NCBI GenBank assembly: GCA_013400975.1
Contig: WBMZ01009485.1
Span: forward strand, 177,497-241,496
Length of the DNA stretch: 64,000 nucleotides
Direction of reading: 5' to 3'
Source of the DNA: Atrichornis clamosus
Lineage: Eukaryota; Chordata; Aves; Passeriformes; Menuridae
The position numbers and the translations under genes are program-made. Under the pieces are notes generated by a model. That model searched no databases, had not been told where the DNA came from, and saw nothing but the letters and a program-made list of their open reading frames with translations. Below, one piece after another: positions 35,945 to 48,920 of the stretch (position 1 is its first letter; each line of letters starts with the position of its first letter).

Positions 35945-36449
35945 CCTGTTGCAGCATAACATTAGGGCATCTTAGAAATTGAGTTTTTCTGATAAAACAT
36001 GGATGCTTCCAATGCAGGCATGCACCCAGACCAAATCACTTTAAACTCTCATTCAAAGTCTTTGCAGGGTGGATCTTTCATCTTAAAGCAGGTGCATGTC
36101 ATTGGTCAAAGAAATCACATCCTTGATTTCACTGACTATACTCACTGTACCTCCACCAAGTGTAATAGGAGGGTCCCAAATACTCCCCTCACAGAGTTAC
36201 CGTGTAATTCTTTTCACTGTACTAATTCAAAAGATAATGAGATTCCATTTTATGTAGAAATAGGGATATAGAGAATGCTCTATTTTCCGTTCTTGAAAAT
36301 AGAGGATGTTGCTACCAACTTCAGATGGGGACAACTTTGAGCATTGTTCGCAACCTGGAACCTAAGCAGGTTTGATAAGGTTTTCCTGCCTTGGTTTCAT
36401 TATATTGGAAGTTTAAAAGAAGAAACAACTGATCTGCTAATATCCCAAT

Positions 36450-36522
36450 GAATTATTTGCTTAAGGTTATATAGAAAGACTGAGGAACAGCAGAGATTTG
36501 AATTCAGTCTCAGGGAGCTTAT
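36450..36522 (-). mobile_element. MIR-like SINE relic
   Basis: The plus strand reads ATTATTTGCTTAAGGTTATA, then AGCAGAGATTTGAATTCAG, paralleling the reverse-complement MIR core (ACTTGCCCAAGGTCACACAG ... GGCAGAGC ... GATTTGAACCCAG). It is heavily diverged and abuts a CR1 copy. Identified by eye from remembered blocks. Confidence 0.45.
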
Positions 36523-36527
36523 AGATG

Positions 36528-36975
36528 TCACATAATGATAGAACCAGAACGGTTTGTGTTGGAAGGGACATTAAAGATCACCTAGTTCCAGTCTCCTGCC
36601 ATGGGCCACCCTCTAGATGAGGTTGCTCAAAGCCCCATTCAGCCTGGCCTTTAACCCTTCCAGGGATGGAGCACCCACTACTTTTCCTGGAAACCTGCCC
36701 CAGTGCCTCACCACCCTCTGAGTAAATAATTGCTTCCTAATATCTAATTTAATCTCTTCTTTTTTAGTTTGAAACCATTACTCTTTGCGTTTTCACTATC
36801 TGCCATTGTAAAAAGTCACTCTTTTTCATAACCCCCCATTACGTACTGAAAGGTTGCAATAAGGTATCCCTGGAGTCTTCTCCAGGCTGAAGAATCCCCT
36901 CTCTCTCAGCCTGTCTTCATAGGAGAGGTGCTCCAGTTCTCTGAGCATCTTCTTGGCCCTCCTCTGATGTCCAAC
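36528..36975 (-). mobile_element. CR1 LINE, ORF2 C-terminus and 3' end
   Basis: Minus-strand CR1. The 3' end appears on the plus strand as GAACGGTTTGTGTTGGAAGG followed by the family's ATCACCTAGTTCC block. The minus-strand frame from 37047 reads RRAKKMLRELEHLSYEDRLR and then ERGFFSLEKTPG, the CR1 ORF2 C-terminus. It differs from the copies near 2.2 and 19.1 kb in the 3' terminal block (GGTTTGTGTTGG rather than ATGAGTTGG), so it belongs to a different subfamily. T-rich and A-rich expansions break the frame. Confidence 0.9.
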
Positions 36976-39900
36976 AACTGCTCTGTTCTCTTCCTTACTG
37001 TGTTTTATCCTCTTCAACACCGTGACAGCAACATCACTTCTGTCCATTGGAAAAGCTGTATTTCCTAACAGGTGAATGTTTCACTGTCTCCAACTGACCT
37101 GGAGCTTCATTAAGAGGACAAAAAAAACCCCAAAAAAATGGTGGAAATACTGAGTACAACTCAAGTCTCACAAACACAATAAAAGTCTTTCAATGAGTTT
37201 CAGTGAGCTACGGATGAAGTCCACAATGTTTAAGCAATAAAACACTCTGACATTCACACTAGATAGTCAATGGTCCATGACACCACATGTGGAAGTTCTC
37301 TTAACATGATAGAATTAATCTAATCCATGATGACAATCAAATAATTGTTATAACTACAGAATGAAGGACTCATGAAGTTTTAATGCTTCAGTCTTAAATG
37401 CTTTCCCTGAAATTGTTTATCTTTCTCATACTTCATTATTCATTAACCTACATTTCTCATACTTCAATTTAACACATTTAATACAGTACTAATGCTGAGT
37501 GGTAGAAATGCTTACAGAAAAAAATCACCCATGAACTCATTAATGAAAGGACAAAATCACTCATGAACTCCTTAATGATAGTAAAAAGCATGAAAAAATA
37601 TTTGAATCAAGTTATTCGAAAAGACCTAATTTTGATGTAATTGAGTAATTATGCTATGTTAAGTAAATAAAAATTGACTTTGAAAAGTGGCTAATTAAGC
37701 TTTCTGATTAAAAATTTAACTCAAGAGAACTTTTCATTATAATATTATTGGATAGTTTCTTTAGTATTTCAAGTCTTGGGAAAAAAAACCAAAAACAAAA
37801 CAAAAAACAATCCACCATGGATCTTGATTTGAAGTGTGAGGAAATAATCCATTGATTTCCACAAGTTTTCAGACAAACCTTGCTGCTCAAGGTTGGAGTC
37901 CTCTAGGAATCATACTTAAGGCTAATAAATGGATGGTTTACTACCCTTTAGAAATCTGCTATAAAATTTGGTGGAAGACCAGGATGCTATTTTTAAAAGT
38001 TAGCTTTAAAGTATTTCCAGTCTGGAAGCTTCATTGCCTGAAGATCTCATATGTGATACACAAAGCTGGTTATTAGGTGAAGAAACAACTTGCTATTTCA
38101 AGTCTGTGAGGACTGTTATCAAAATATTTCCAGCCCTTAATTGGATCTCAGCATTTTAACCTAGCACTGATTTTCTAACTAAAAAAATTCAGTTCTTCTT
38201 TGAGTATTTTTCTTTTTTAAAATGTTTCCTTTCAATATATTAATTTGTCCAACATAACCACAAGCCATTATCAGGAGAGATGTCATTCCCCTGTGTGGCA
38301 ATGTCCTCTTCCTTTTCCTTTGCAAGAGACTTTATACAGATTAATTACCTGCCTATCATTCTGTTTCCAGTGCACTTTACTGTATCTGGGTTTAAGGGTT
38401 CTTTTTCTCCCCATTTTTAAAGTATTTTCTTCTTCATTTGGAAGCTGCCGCTGCCACAAGCCTTTCTTTCATTGCTGCACATCCCAGGTCTGAAATTCAT
38501 CCTAGCATCTGTTGCCTGAAACCTGAGCAGATGGAGGAGTCCAGGAGGGAGTACTTGTGCCAGCATAAGGTAACTTTATCTTTCTGTGGTAAATATTCTC
38601 CAAGAGTAAAATTCAACCCCAGATAAACTTGTCAGGAAATCTATAGCTGTTAAGGGAAAGGGTTTGAACATGTATACAGTAATATTGTCTTTTGGGGACC
38701 AGTTAACAAGTTGATATTAGCTGAACTACAAAACAACTATATTTTCAAATGTATTTATGGCAGTATTGAGTAATTTTCATTTAACTATTTTGTAATTGTC
38801 CATATAACCACCTTAACTTTGTTGCAGGTGTCCTTAGACAGCTCCTGAGCAAGAAGGGAGTAGAAAACCTATACACATCTTCAGGAAAATCCAAGAAAAA
38901 TATGCAGGTGTCCTGTAAATATAAGATTAAAAGGAAAATTAAGAGCAAACATATGCAAGGAAACAGTATACCCTGTAAGATGGAGAGAAAAGCAATTCAA
39001 TATTTTATCTGTTTCCTTGATCTTTCTTGCAAAGAAAACCAGTGACCCTGGAAACCCCACAGAAGTGTGTACCTTCACTTCACCAGATGTGTCTTATAAT
39101 GCATTATATCTTCTGAAGGTCTCTTTGGGATGAGCTAACCCCATATCACTTAAAACGTGGTTCTGTGTTTTTTTAATGCCTTAAATATGAACCTGTATTG
39201 TCTAAGACACAATCAGAATTCCTCAGTCATTGAGAGAGGCCTGAATGCTGAGATGAGCAGAATAAGGAACATGAGTTTTCCATGGAAGCACTGCTTGAGG
39301 AATAGCAGCTTTAGCTAGATATTATTATATTTCAGCTGTTCAAGTTTTCAGTGTTTCTTTTGGAAGGATTGCAGCATTAGCCTTCACATGGAGACCAATT
39401 CTGAACCCTGGGAGTGAAAGGCTTGATAAGAGGGATCTGCCTTATTGACAAGGGCATAGTCACTTTAAAGCCTCTCAAGAGCACATTTATTTCAATGGTT
39501 ATTGTTCCAATTGTGCAAACAGAAAACCAACATTGATTTTATATTATGCACTATATAGCATAAGAAAACATCAACAAACATGACCTATAAAGCACAATAC
39601 CTTCACTTCCCATCTGAGCCACTGACAACACCATTCGAGTCAGGAATTAATTCTCCCCATTATCTATTGCTTGTATATCTTGACTTTTTACCATCTTGTC
39701 TTTACAACTTCCACTGATTTATTCTGTACTTTTTTTGTACTGAAATAAGCATAATGCCAACTTTTTATTGACTGCATAACCTTCCATCTCTCCTGACTCT
39801 CCCCTTGGGTGAGGAAGCTGTCCAAGATTAACTCCTGCAGGTTGAGAGGCCTCATCTTACTGGGTGAGTGATTGTACAAGCTGGGTTACCCTTCTAAAGC

Positions 39901-40985
39901 TTAGGAATTCTAAAAAACGTTGCATGGTAGCAATTCCATTTGACATCCTGAATCTGTAATCCATCAGTGCTGACAGAACTTTGACTGGTTTTGTAAAATA
40001 AATTTCGTTTGAGTACATTATTTGGCTCACTTAATTTATAAGTCTTTGTGACAGAAGTCACCAGCAATTTTTGAAAATAATATGAATTGACATATTTTGA
40101 TCAGAAAGAGCCCAAAGACTTGGGATGTTCTAGAAAATGGAAAAGGGAAATGTTGTTTATATTGTTAAAGAACAAAAAAAATCCCAATTCCATTAACAGG
40201 ATTTTGCTATTAAACTAATAACTTATTCTGAGACACTTTGCATTCCTAGCTGAGCAATTAGACCAGGATTCTGGAAGCTGTGCTCTAGTTCAGCTGTTGT
40301 GTTGACTTGCTCTGGGAGTTCAGAAAAATCATCAACATTTATATGTGCAAAAAAGAAGATTAAAAAGTTTGGTGGAAGAACTAAGATTTCCATACTTCTT
40401 GTGAGTACCCAAGAGAAATGTAATGTTCTTATTTTTTGACTCGTCACATTGAGATAATCACACATCATTTTCTGCCTGGATTTGTCCAGCTGTCTGCATT
40501 TATTCAGGTTACGTTAAATTTATCCTTATTAAAAGGCGACATATATGAATAGATTTAAGAAAACAAAGTATTTCCCTTACACTGTTTGAATAAAGAGTGA
40601 TTTTCTGCCCACTGAATTTCATAACTTTTAGCACTGTAAACCAAAGGATGTTATTTTATTATTTTCCAAATAACACTTAGAATTTTTGCTTTAAAACGTC
40701 ATCCAATAAATTATTAAAGAAACCATATACTTACAATTTTCATCTAATAGAAGGATACCATTCCTATTCCACCTTCCACTTATCAATCTTCTAATTCAGT
40801 TATCCCTGGAAAGGTGAAGATATATCTTTTACAGCCATCCGCATAAAGAAAGATGAAAATAACTGTTCATGTAGAACCACATGGAGGAGAAACTTTCAGT
40901 AACAGGAACAATTTTTACCTGACTTCAACAACACTTAAAGGAATGTGAGATGAATTTCACCACGGCTGCTTTCATTCAGTCCATT
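36976..40985. other. AT-rich non-coding stretch
   Basis: No gene was recognised. Small features are a 14-bp direct repeat TTTCTCATACTTCA (37422-37435, 37453-37466), a diverged 32-bp tandem duplication (37521-37584) and an A-rich CAAAA run (37781-37810). The remainder is unique AT-rich DNA with short chance frames. Confidence 0.55.
37521..37584. repeat. Diverged 32-bp tandem duplication
   Basis: Two adjacent 32-bp units sharing 26 positions, each starting AAAATCAC and containing CATGAACTC. The divergence points to an old duplication. Confidence 0.8.
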
Positions 40986-42162
40986 GCAGGACAGCAAGAT
41001 CAGCCGCCTCAGATTTACCAAAGGAGAGTTATGCCACAGTAACCTGGTCACCTTTCACAGCAAGATTTTATCTTCTGTTGACATGGGGAGACCAGCTATT
41101 TTACCATGGACAGCAAAGCATTGTCTCCCACAGTCTCCTTCTAGACAAGCTGGCAAGACACAGACTGGAGATGGTCTGTGAAGTGGTAGGAAAGTGCTAA
41201 CAGGGCTGGGAATCAGTGTTTTTACTCAGGCTGGCAGCCTGTCACAAGTGGGGTTTCCCAGGGATTGATACTGTGCTCCACTCTTTACAACACCTTCACA
41301 AATGATCTGCATGGCAGGATTGAAAGTGCTCTCATCAAGTTTTGTGATGACACCAAGCTGGGTGGTGAGATGGACACGTCAGAAGGAAGAGCCATCTTAG
41401 AGAGAGACCTGGACAGGCTGGAAGAGTGGGTTAGTGAAAACTGTATGAAGTTTAACAAAGACAAGTGAAATTCCTGCACCTGGGACGACATAACCAAAGG
41501 GCCCCTTACAGGCTAGGCTCTGCGCATGGGGAGCAGCCTTGCTGAAAGGGGTCTGGGGGTCCTGGTGGACAAGTGGCTGAAGCTGCTGCAGCAATGAGGG
41601 TCAATGGGATCCTGGGCTGCATCCACAGGGATAAAGATGTGCTTGTCAGGCCTGGAGTAATGTGTCCAGCTCTCGTCTCCACAACTCAAAAAAGACATGG
41701 ACAGACTGGAGAGGGTCCAAAGGTGGGCCATGAAGATTATTAAAGTGCTAGAGAGCCTGTCCTATGAGGAAAGACAGAAGGAGTTATGTCTATTCACCTT
41801 GGAGAAGCGATGGCTCAGGGACAACATCATCACAGTATTCCAGTACTTAAAAGGGCAACTAGAAAAAAGATGAAAGCTCTCTCTTTGCAAGGAGTCACAA
41901 GGAGAGGACAAGGAACAATGAGGACAAGTTACATAAAGAGAGGTTTAATCTCAACATTAGAAACAAACATTTGACAGTGAGAACAATCAATCACCAGAAC
42001 AACCTCCGCAGGGGTGTAGTTGAGTTCACATCACTGGAGGTTTTCAGGATGTGACTACATGGTGTATTAGATGATCTCACCTAGACTCCCATTTCCATGA
42101 AAGGTTGGACCAGGTGATCTTTTGAGGTCTCTTCCTATACGGGCTATTTTATGATTCTATCA
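40986..42162 (+). mobile_element. CR1 LINE, about 1.2 kb, includes RT core
   Basis: The longest uninterrupted CR1 copy in the window. On the plus strand it starts in the reverse transcriptase domain (FTKGELCHSNLVTF, then a frameshifted KAFDTVSH-type segment near 41110 and the SGVPQGSVLG-type segment near 41250). It continues through LYNTFTNDLHG, IKFCDDTKLGG and RDLDRLEEWVSENCMKFNKD, then the ORF2 C-terminus and 3' UTR, to a terminus ending in TTATGATTCTATCAT. The catalytic FADD box reads FCDD; both aspartates remain but frameshifts make it non-functional. It is 5'-truncated, and flanking target duplications were not resolved. Confidence 0.93.
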
Positions 42163-43484
42163 TGTGGCTTTGCCTCAATCCCTCGCTGATTTAAAATGAA
42201 ATTCTGACCTGCTGTTATAGAATATGAGCATATCCAGCATGCACATCTCAGCTGATGACAAACAATAATATACCACACCTTGACCTTAAAGGAAAACCTT
42301 GCAGCTGTAGGACAGATCTAGATATCTATAATGAATTTTCCCAGACCATTTTTCTAAAAGGAGCCAGTGACTTCTTGCTTGAGTCATTTCACTCCGTGGG
42401 AATAAGAACTGAAATGAAATTTCTGAAAATCAATTAAAACATTTGATTGAATAAAAGAAGAAGGATCAAATCTCCCTAACCATTCCACATCTCAACAAGC
42501 TCTATAGTGCTCATACTAACAGAAAACAAGTAGAGATAACTAAGAAACAGATAAAGCAATTGAAAAAACATACTTATAGTCATTTTCACACACAACTTTA
42601 ATGTAAGCAAGAATCCTATCTATGTAAAGAACAGCTGAGTGACTCCCAGCAGACACAGGCATGTGCGGGCAGAGAACACAATCTGTATTTTTTGTTACAG
42701 ATGGCTTCTGCAATTGTTACAAATTGAAGTATCATATTGTCCTATGTCACTGAGGCTTCAGGGTCCCAAACCTGTTTGGTTTTTTTTTATTATATAACAG
42801 AAAACATTTTCCCCTCAATTTAACCCACAGAATAAGGTCTTAAACCAGGAGCTCTGCAAAACTGAATTAATTTGCGTCTGTGGAGGACTGTGAAACGCTG
42901 TGGGGAGACATCTCCTAAAATTGCAAAGTATTTTTGCTGTTACAGTCAAACTCTCAGTGGAGTGATAGGAAAAGAATGTTAAGTGTGAACAAATGTGCAG
43001 TTTGTGAATGGGGCAGACATTTACTGACTGTGGTGAGCAAGAGCTGGTGTATACCTCATCCAGTCAGCTACAGAAACAGTCACTCAGTGCTAATTGCAGC
43101 TTTTCTCCTTGGCAAATAGGTGTGCTAAGACCTTCTGAAAATTGGGGAAACAGGGTGGCATGGCAAGGGTTTATTTCTTTGGTGCTGACACTTGCTGTGT
43201 TGGATTTCACGGTGTAATGACATACTGTGAAATGATTAAGTGGAAATTAGTGTGTTTTCTTCTCTTCCTCCATTTTCATGCTTTGAATAAATGCAGTTTC
43301 ACAGTTTTGCCTGTTTCCATGGGACACATTTTTTTCAAGGCTTGAAGTAAATTGCTGTAAGGTTTTCTTGGTTTTAGTGGGCTTTGGTCCAGCTTTCTAG
43401 CACAAGGTCAGAGCTGTAGTGCTCAGTATCTGCTTCCAGAGCTAGGGTAGGATTTGTTCCAGGTAATGCTTGGTCTTTCTTCCC

Positions 43485-43532
43485 AAAACCAAAAACAAAC
43501 AAAATACCCCAACAAACAAACAAAAAGAAAAG
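43485..43532. repeat. CAAA-rich simple repeat
   Basis: An A-rich run with interspersed CAAA units. It may be a decayed poly(A)-like tract; no adjoining element was recognised. Confidence 0.75.
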
Positions 43533-44619
43533 ATGCAGAAAGAGAAATCTGATACTGACATTGGTTACCTGTGAACAAGACCAAGACACCAATACCTTAC
43601 CTACAAAGCAGAGCACTTTAGCCAATGGGGATGTGGAAGGCTTCAGGATATTCATCCCAGAGTGCTTTTGCTCATAAAGACATTGGTATTAAGGATTTAA
43701 TTACTGCAATGTGCCTGATAATCCCTATGCAGATGTGACTCTACTGGACACTGGGGAATCCCAAGATTACGTGGCTGCAATCAGGGTTGTTCCGGCTTGA
43801 CCAGAAGAGAGGTGGATTATGCAGGAGCCCCTCTGTCCACAGCCTTTTGTGTTCACAAGGTAAAGTTTCCTGCCAATTCTCCTTGGCACCAGTGACTACA
43901 ATTGTGTGGTCCCCATGGACTGGGGATATGACAGCCCATTACTTGCTTTCACAAGGTCCATATAAAATAACTGATAAAAGTAATTATTGTAATTTGGATC
44001 AACTTCCTTATGCAGAGCTCTGCATCGAAACACTGTTGGGGTTATATGAGTGAAGGAGTGATAACATTATCTGTAAACGCTCCCACCTTTACTAACAGCA
44101 GAAATGAGCCTAAGTTTTTCCCTTTAATTAAATGTGTGTTATTTATTTTACCCTCTGTGGCTGGACATTTTCCTAAAACACAATGGGGTAAAGTCAGCAT
44201 TCACAGATTCTCTAAGTGGGCTGGAAACTGCCATTGAACTTATGACTCATTTTCTCTAGCTGCAGAACATAGAAACAGCAGGTGTTTATATTTTTTCCTC
44301 CTTCTGATGAAAGGAAGGAGGATTTCTTCATTTAGGAAGAAATGTGTGTAGAAATAATGAGAAAATAATGAAAAGATAAATTCTTTGGACATGACGTGGT
44401 TAACTTGTGATAAGCTGGTGAAGAGCAATGGAAGAAACAAAACTTAGGGAGCAACCAAATTTTACAGAGCAGTTAAAAAGAGAGAAAGGCTTTCTTTCAC
44501 AGCCTTTAACTACTGTAAATATCATCATCCAACACCCTCCCAAAATGATTCTGTATTTGCCATGCAACTGAGAAAGAATGGCAGAAATCCTAGACGAAAG
44601 AGAGGATAACAGCAAAGCA

Positions 44620-44700
44620 CAAAGGATTAAGTGACTCATGCAAGATCACTCAGGAAATCTGGCAGAGATGCTGCAGGGTTCCCAAGTTTTATCCCTCTCA
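44620..44700 (-). mobile_element. MIR-like SINE relic
   Basis: The plus strand reads AAGGATTAAGTGACTCATGC, then AAGATCACTCAGGAAATCTG, GGCAGAGATG and GGGTTCCC, paralleling the reverse-complement MIR core (GAGGTTAAGTGACTTGCCCA, GGTCACACAGC, GGCAGAGC, GATTCGAACCC). It is diverged but collinear over about 80 bp. Confidence 0.5.
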
Positions 44701-45387
44701 TATCCATGCAGAAATGTTAGACATCCAAGTAGGGTACTACTTGTTTGGAAATGTTCTAATAACATTTTTTTTTTAAACTGTACAATTACCATTTGTTACA
44801 ACTTTTCATATGGCAAGAGTTTTCCTGAACTTTGTCCAGAAGAGATTCTTCAAATCCCAGAGAGAAATTCTAATCAAACTCAGTCTCACAGTGCCTTCAG
44901 ATATGGGAAAATCAGACCAAATTTCTAATTCAATTAATATTCCACTACTATTTCGGATGAGAAAGCTGTAACAGGAGAGCCTAGGACAGCCTGGAGGGTA
45001 AGGTATTTGGTGTGAGTGCAGACTTTCCTATCAAAGGTTCATGCATTTAGCCACAAACAAGTGACCATCCTGAAGGACTCTCACTGTTGATTACTGTAGC
45101 TGATCAGTTAGTTGGAATTTTTTAATGGTTTTAGCTTAATATTATTCTTTAAATGGAAAAAAAAAGTTTTCATCCTGAAATGACATAGAACATTCATATT
45201 TTCAACTCTAAAAAAATAGTCCCCAGACAGAGATAGTTGTAACCTACATTTCTCCCAGGTTTAGTGTTAACAGTATGATTAGAGTCTTATTGGCCAAAAG
45301 ATTCATTAGGCACAAAAACAGTGCACAGATTTACAAGTTCAGCCTTCTGCATCTTACAATCAAGCCCTGTGAAACACACTAAAAATG

Positions 45388-45672
45388 TCATGGAATCATA
45401 GAACCATGGAATGGTTTCAGTTGGGAAGGACCTTGAAGATCATCACTGCCACAGGCACGGACACTTTCCACTAGACCAGGTTCTCCAAGCCCCATCCAAC
45501 CTGGCCTTGGACACTTCCAGGGATGGGGCAACCACAGCTTCTCTGGGCACCCTGTGCCAGTGCCTCACCCTCATAGGGGAGAATTTCTTCCCAATATCCA
45601 ATCTAAATCTATCCCACTTCACTTTGAAGCCATTGCCCCTTGTCCTGTCAGCACACTTCAGGCAGCCCATTT
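45388..45672 (-). mobile_element. CR1 LINE, ORF2 C-terminus and 3' end
   Basis: Minus-strand CR1 with the GAATGGTTTCAGTTGGGAAGG type of 3' end. The frame at 45721-45443 reads KCADRTRGNGFKVKWDRFRL, then DIGKKFSPMRVRHWHRVPRE, matching the CR1 ORF2 C-terminus. It is 5'-truncated; homology is lost around 45670. Confidence 0.92.
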
Positions 45673-47012
45673 TGCAGATGTACTTGCTGTGTGCAGCTTC
45701 TGACCCCTCAGCCCTCAGCAAGCACAGTCTGTGAAACCTCGGAAGAGCTGAAGGCTTGGATAAGTTGCCCTTCTTCTTAAATGTGCTTCTGGGTCATGGT
45801 AGTTTATACTGTTTCTAATCTCTAGGTGGTAATTTCTTTTCCTAGGTGGAAAAACATCAATGCTTAAATCGACAGATGTGTTGTTTGTTGCTCTTGTGGT
45901 TGCTGTTACCTTTTGTTTATGAGCTGGAATGCCAAACTTCCAACCTCATTTCTCATGCATTTTCTGCATCATTAACTGTTTAAATTTCCTGTGCTTGGAC
46001 GGCTGTTACTTCTCACTATCAATTCCCTCCAAGGTGGCTGTGTTAAAATGCAGAAACTGTTATACAATCACAATAGAAAAAAGACCAGATGGCATCAATA
46101 ACTGCTGATATACCCCCATGTTTATGCTCCAGCATGTGTCTGATAGATGGGTTAAGTGCTAGCCACTGGTATTCTGCTTGTGTCATTGTTTGCTGAGTTT
46201 GTTTTTTAATTAAATTTTTACTCCCTAGGAAACCTTAAAAGCATTTCACGTGGTTCGACAAAATACTGCATTGCACCTTAAAAATGACAGCATTTTAAAA
46301 CATAACCCCTTTTTCTTTGTAAAAAGGAAATATATCCTATGAAAAGAAACTGAACTAGTTTATCTCTTGGTTTCTATTCCTGTTTCTCACCCAGCTGCTC
46401 TCTAATGAAGAGCCATCAGTTCCCATGTTTACTGGTCTCTAAGCTGCACAGTCTCTAAAGATGTGGTTATGTTATACATTTTTTTTTAATCCGAACACCA
46501 GAATAATCATCAATATGACCAAAAAATAGTTGGAGTCACTTTCATTGTTCAATCTCCAAGAATCCTGACACCTCTTAGATGTTTATGAAAGCAGTGCAGG
46601 ATGCAGACTGTCACACACAGACTCTCTGTGAAGTCAATGAAGAGAAGCAGTCACATCCCTGAAATCTGGGATCCATAGTAAATGACTAAATATGCCATCC
46701 TAGTTACGCTTTTCCATCATTCATGCAGTCAGCTTCCATCTGGCAGCCTTAGGTAGCAGGTTGCTGGATTTGCCTCATGGCCTCACTCACTGTACTCTCT
46801 CACAAGTTCTCAAAGCAGAGAGGTAACACTCATGGCAGAGGCATTATTTCTGGGGTTTGTGCCTGCAGGTCATTCTGAGAGGGAAGGGACACCTTGTCAT
46901 GGCAGGGAGGAAGGCAATTTTATGCAGACTTTACTTAGAGTTAGTTTGATTCTAACAAAAGGGTTAGAACAGTCTGGTTTTCACAGGCTTAAAGGGAATT
47001 CAAAAAGACTCC
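45673..47012. other. Unclassified non-coding stretch
   Basis: No gene or repeat was recognised. It is AT-rich, with short poly-T runs. Confidence 0.55.
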
Positions 47013-47188
47013 TAGAATCATAGAATATCCTAAGTTGAAAGGGACCCTCAAGGATCATCAAGTCCAACTCTTGACCCCACACAGGACAGCCCCAAGAGTC
47101 ACACCATGTTTCTGAGAGCGTTGTCCAAATGCTTCTTGAACTCTGGCAAGCTTGGTGCTGTCACTGCCCTGGGGAGCCTGCTCCAGTG
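47013..47188 (-). mobile_element. CR1 LINE 3' end, strongly truncated
   Basis: About 175 bp of minus-strand CR1. On the plus strand the terminus TAGAATCATAGAATATCC is followed by the GTTGAAAGGGACCCTCAAGG and ATCAAGTCCAACTC blocks and ends near GCCTGCTCCAGTG. It lies in the same subfamily group as the copies at 2.2 and 19.1 kb. It is a very short 5'-truncated insertion. Confidence 0.93.
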
Positions 47189-47504
47189 TGTGCTATTTGT
47201 ATTTCCATGTGGTTCTTAGGGCAGGGTTTGCATTTCTTAGCTTCCCAAAACTTACCCAAATAAATGTGGTATCCAGCAATGCAATTACTGATATCCAAGC
47301 AAGTTTCTTGTGTTTATGTTATAGAGAACAGAAAACAAGTCCACAGAGTCAGTGAAGCACAGGGTGAGTCATTTAACCAAACATAGGTATCGACTTTAGG
47401 ATGACATAAATCACACCCTACTCTTCATTGATCATCTAGAAACCCAAGGGCAACTTTTAAAGATGCTGATGCCACCTTACATTGTCTCATATGGTAGCTT
47501 AATT

Positions 47505-47625
47505 AGGGTGCTTTGCCTCCCACCTTAGTTTCTTGACTTGTGAAAGTGAGATCATACAATCAGCCACCCAATTTGCGAGAGATGAAGATAATGAGTTCAT
47601 GTTTGTACAGTGTTGAGGAAATATT
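47505..47625 (+). mobile_element. MIR-like SINE relic
   Basis: The plus strand reads ACCTTAGTTTCTTGACTTGT, then GAAAGTGAGATCATACAAT and, further on, GAAGATAATGAGTTCATGTT with TGTACAGTG. This parallels the 3' half of the MIR consensus (CCTCAGTTTCCTCATCTGTA, AAATGGGGATAAT, GATTAAATGAGTTAATAC, GTAAAGCGC). Order and spacing fit, but divergence is high. Confidence 0.4.
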
Positions 47626-47800
47626 AAATCCAACAAGCTGTGCCTTAACGATGTAGTCTTAACCCATACTGATGAAGACATACTGTTTACACACAGACAG
47701 CAAGAGAGCCATAAGCTCTGGTTATGCTGGCAGCCCTTCAGGGTCTCTACATGGCTTTCAATTTTAGGTATTTTGTAAATAGGAACGTTAGGGCAGATAT

Positions 47801-47855
47801 GTTGGAAAACTTGCCTAGAGTAAAGCAGAACATTAGCAGCTGAGCTGGGATAGTG
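47801..47855 (-). mobile_element. Possible MIR fragment
   Basis: A short plus-strand patch AAAACTTGCCTAGAGTAAAG followed by GCAGCTGAGCTGGGATAGTG resembles the reverse-complement MIR core (ACTTGCCCAAGGTCACACAG ... GCAGAGCTGGGATT). It is only about 55 bp and is opposite in orientation to the MIR-like patch about 180 bp away. Confidence 0.3.
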
Positions 47856-48920
47856 ATTTTTTGTGTATAGCTCCTGTGACAATTGCTAATTGTCAGTTAT
47901 AATGTGGCTCTGTTTTCCTGTGATTCCCTTATTTACTCCTGAGGGCATACAGATGATTTTTATGTCATATTTCTATGTTGGTTACCAAATGCCTAAGAAA
48001 TGACTTCAAATATTCAGGATTAAAAGACAGATAAATATTATTAATTATCATTTCAAGTAAGGTAATTTGTTCCAAAATTTCTGCAGTGTTCATGTATCTA
48101 GTGAGTCAGGATGTTTCACAAGTCATCAGCCTTCAGCTGATGTTTTATATCTTTCCTGTGTCAGAAAGAATAACTGATTGTGGTTGTTAAAAGCATAGCT
48201 CAGTGCAGAATTATTGCTACCATCTATATGTTTTTACAAATATCTTAAACCAGATCTTGGCTACAGTATTTCATCAAGGCAGCTCAGTATGATAAATCAG
48301 TAACAGTTGAAATCTATGTTATCAAGACACCAAAATTATTCACTTATTCTTCTGACAAAATTTTCAGATAAATTGCCATGTCCTCAGAGGTGGGGTAAGA
48401 TACTGTAGACATGAGGTAATCTCTGAGGTGATAAAGTTAAATGATAAAACTTCACATTGTAGCCGTGTATATAAAAGATGACTGGACAGCATAATCCTTT
48501 CAGAAGAGTAACACCACCAGCATACATCTAATCTACTTAGTAACACCCTGATTTGCCCTCCTCCTCCCCAAAGTAATCATGAAAATTACAGTCAGAAAGG
48601 CTAAACAGCACAACCACATACTGCTCTCATGGAATAAAGAAAGGCAATCAAGATGGATTGTACAAATAAATCAGGAGGAAAAAAAACAAGCAAAAAAATT
48701 ACCAAACCCAAAAGGAAATGTAAGCCTGTTTCTTAACTGAAAAGAACTAATAACAAAGAACAAGAAGGTTTAATATTTAGTATTCAAATACTAGTTAAGT
48801 GAAACTGGATTATTAAATCTATTATTTTTAAGACTAGGCTAGTAGTCCAATATAGAATAACAAATAATAGGTCAAGGAATTTTTCAGTAAACTGTGTTCA
48901 ACACAACAGTATATTCAGCA

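Larger units (their letters stand above)
42163..45387. other. Non-coding stretch with a MIR relic
   Basis: No gene was recognised. It includes a CAAA-rich simple run (43485-43532) and a MIR-like relic (44620-44700). Other short frames have no motif. Confidence 0.55.
47189..48920. other. Non-coding stretch with MIR-like relics
   Basis: No gene was recognised. A 127-codon minus-strand frame (47882-47499) overlaps two MIR-like patches and has no known motif, so I do not call it. The rest is AT-rich unique sequence. Confidence 0.5.

Noticed and set aside
40235..40360. A stretch with AGCTGTTGTGTTGACTTGCT, faintly like the MIR core.
   Set aside because: The order and spacing of blocks is too loose to separate from chance.
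47499..47882. A 127-codon minus-strand open frame.
   Set aside because: It overlaps MIR-like patches, has no domain or composition typical of a protein, and similar-length frames arise by chance in this much sequence.
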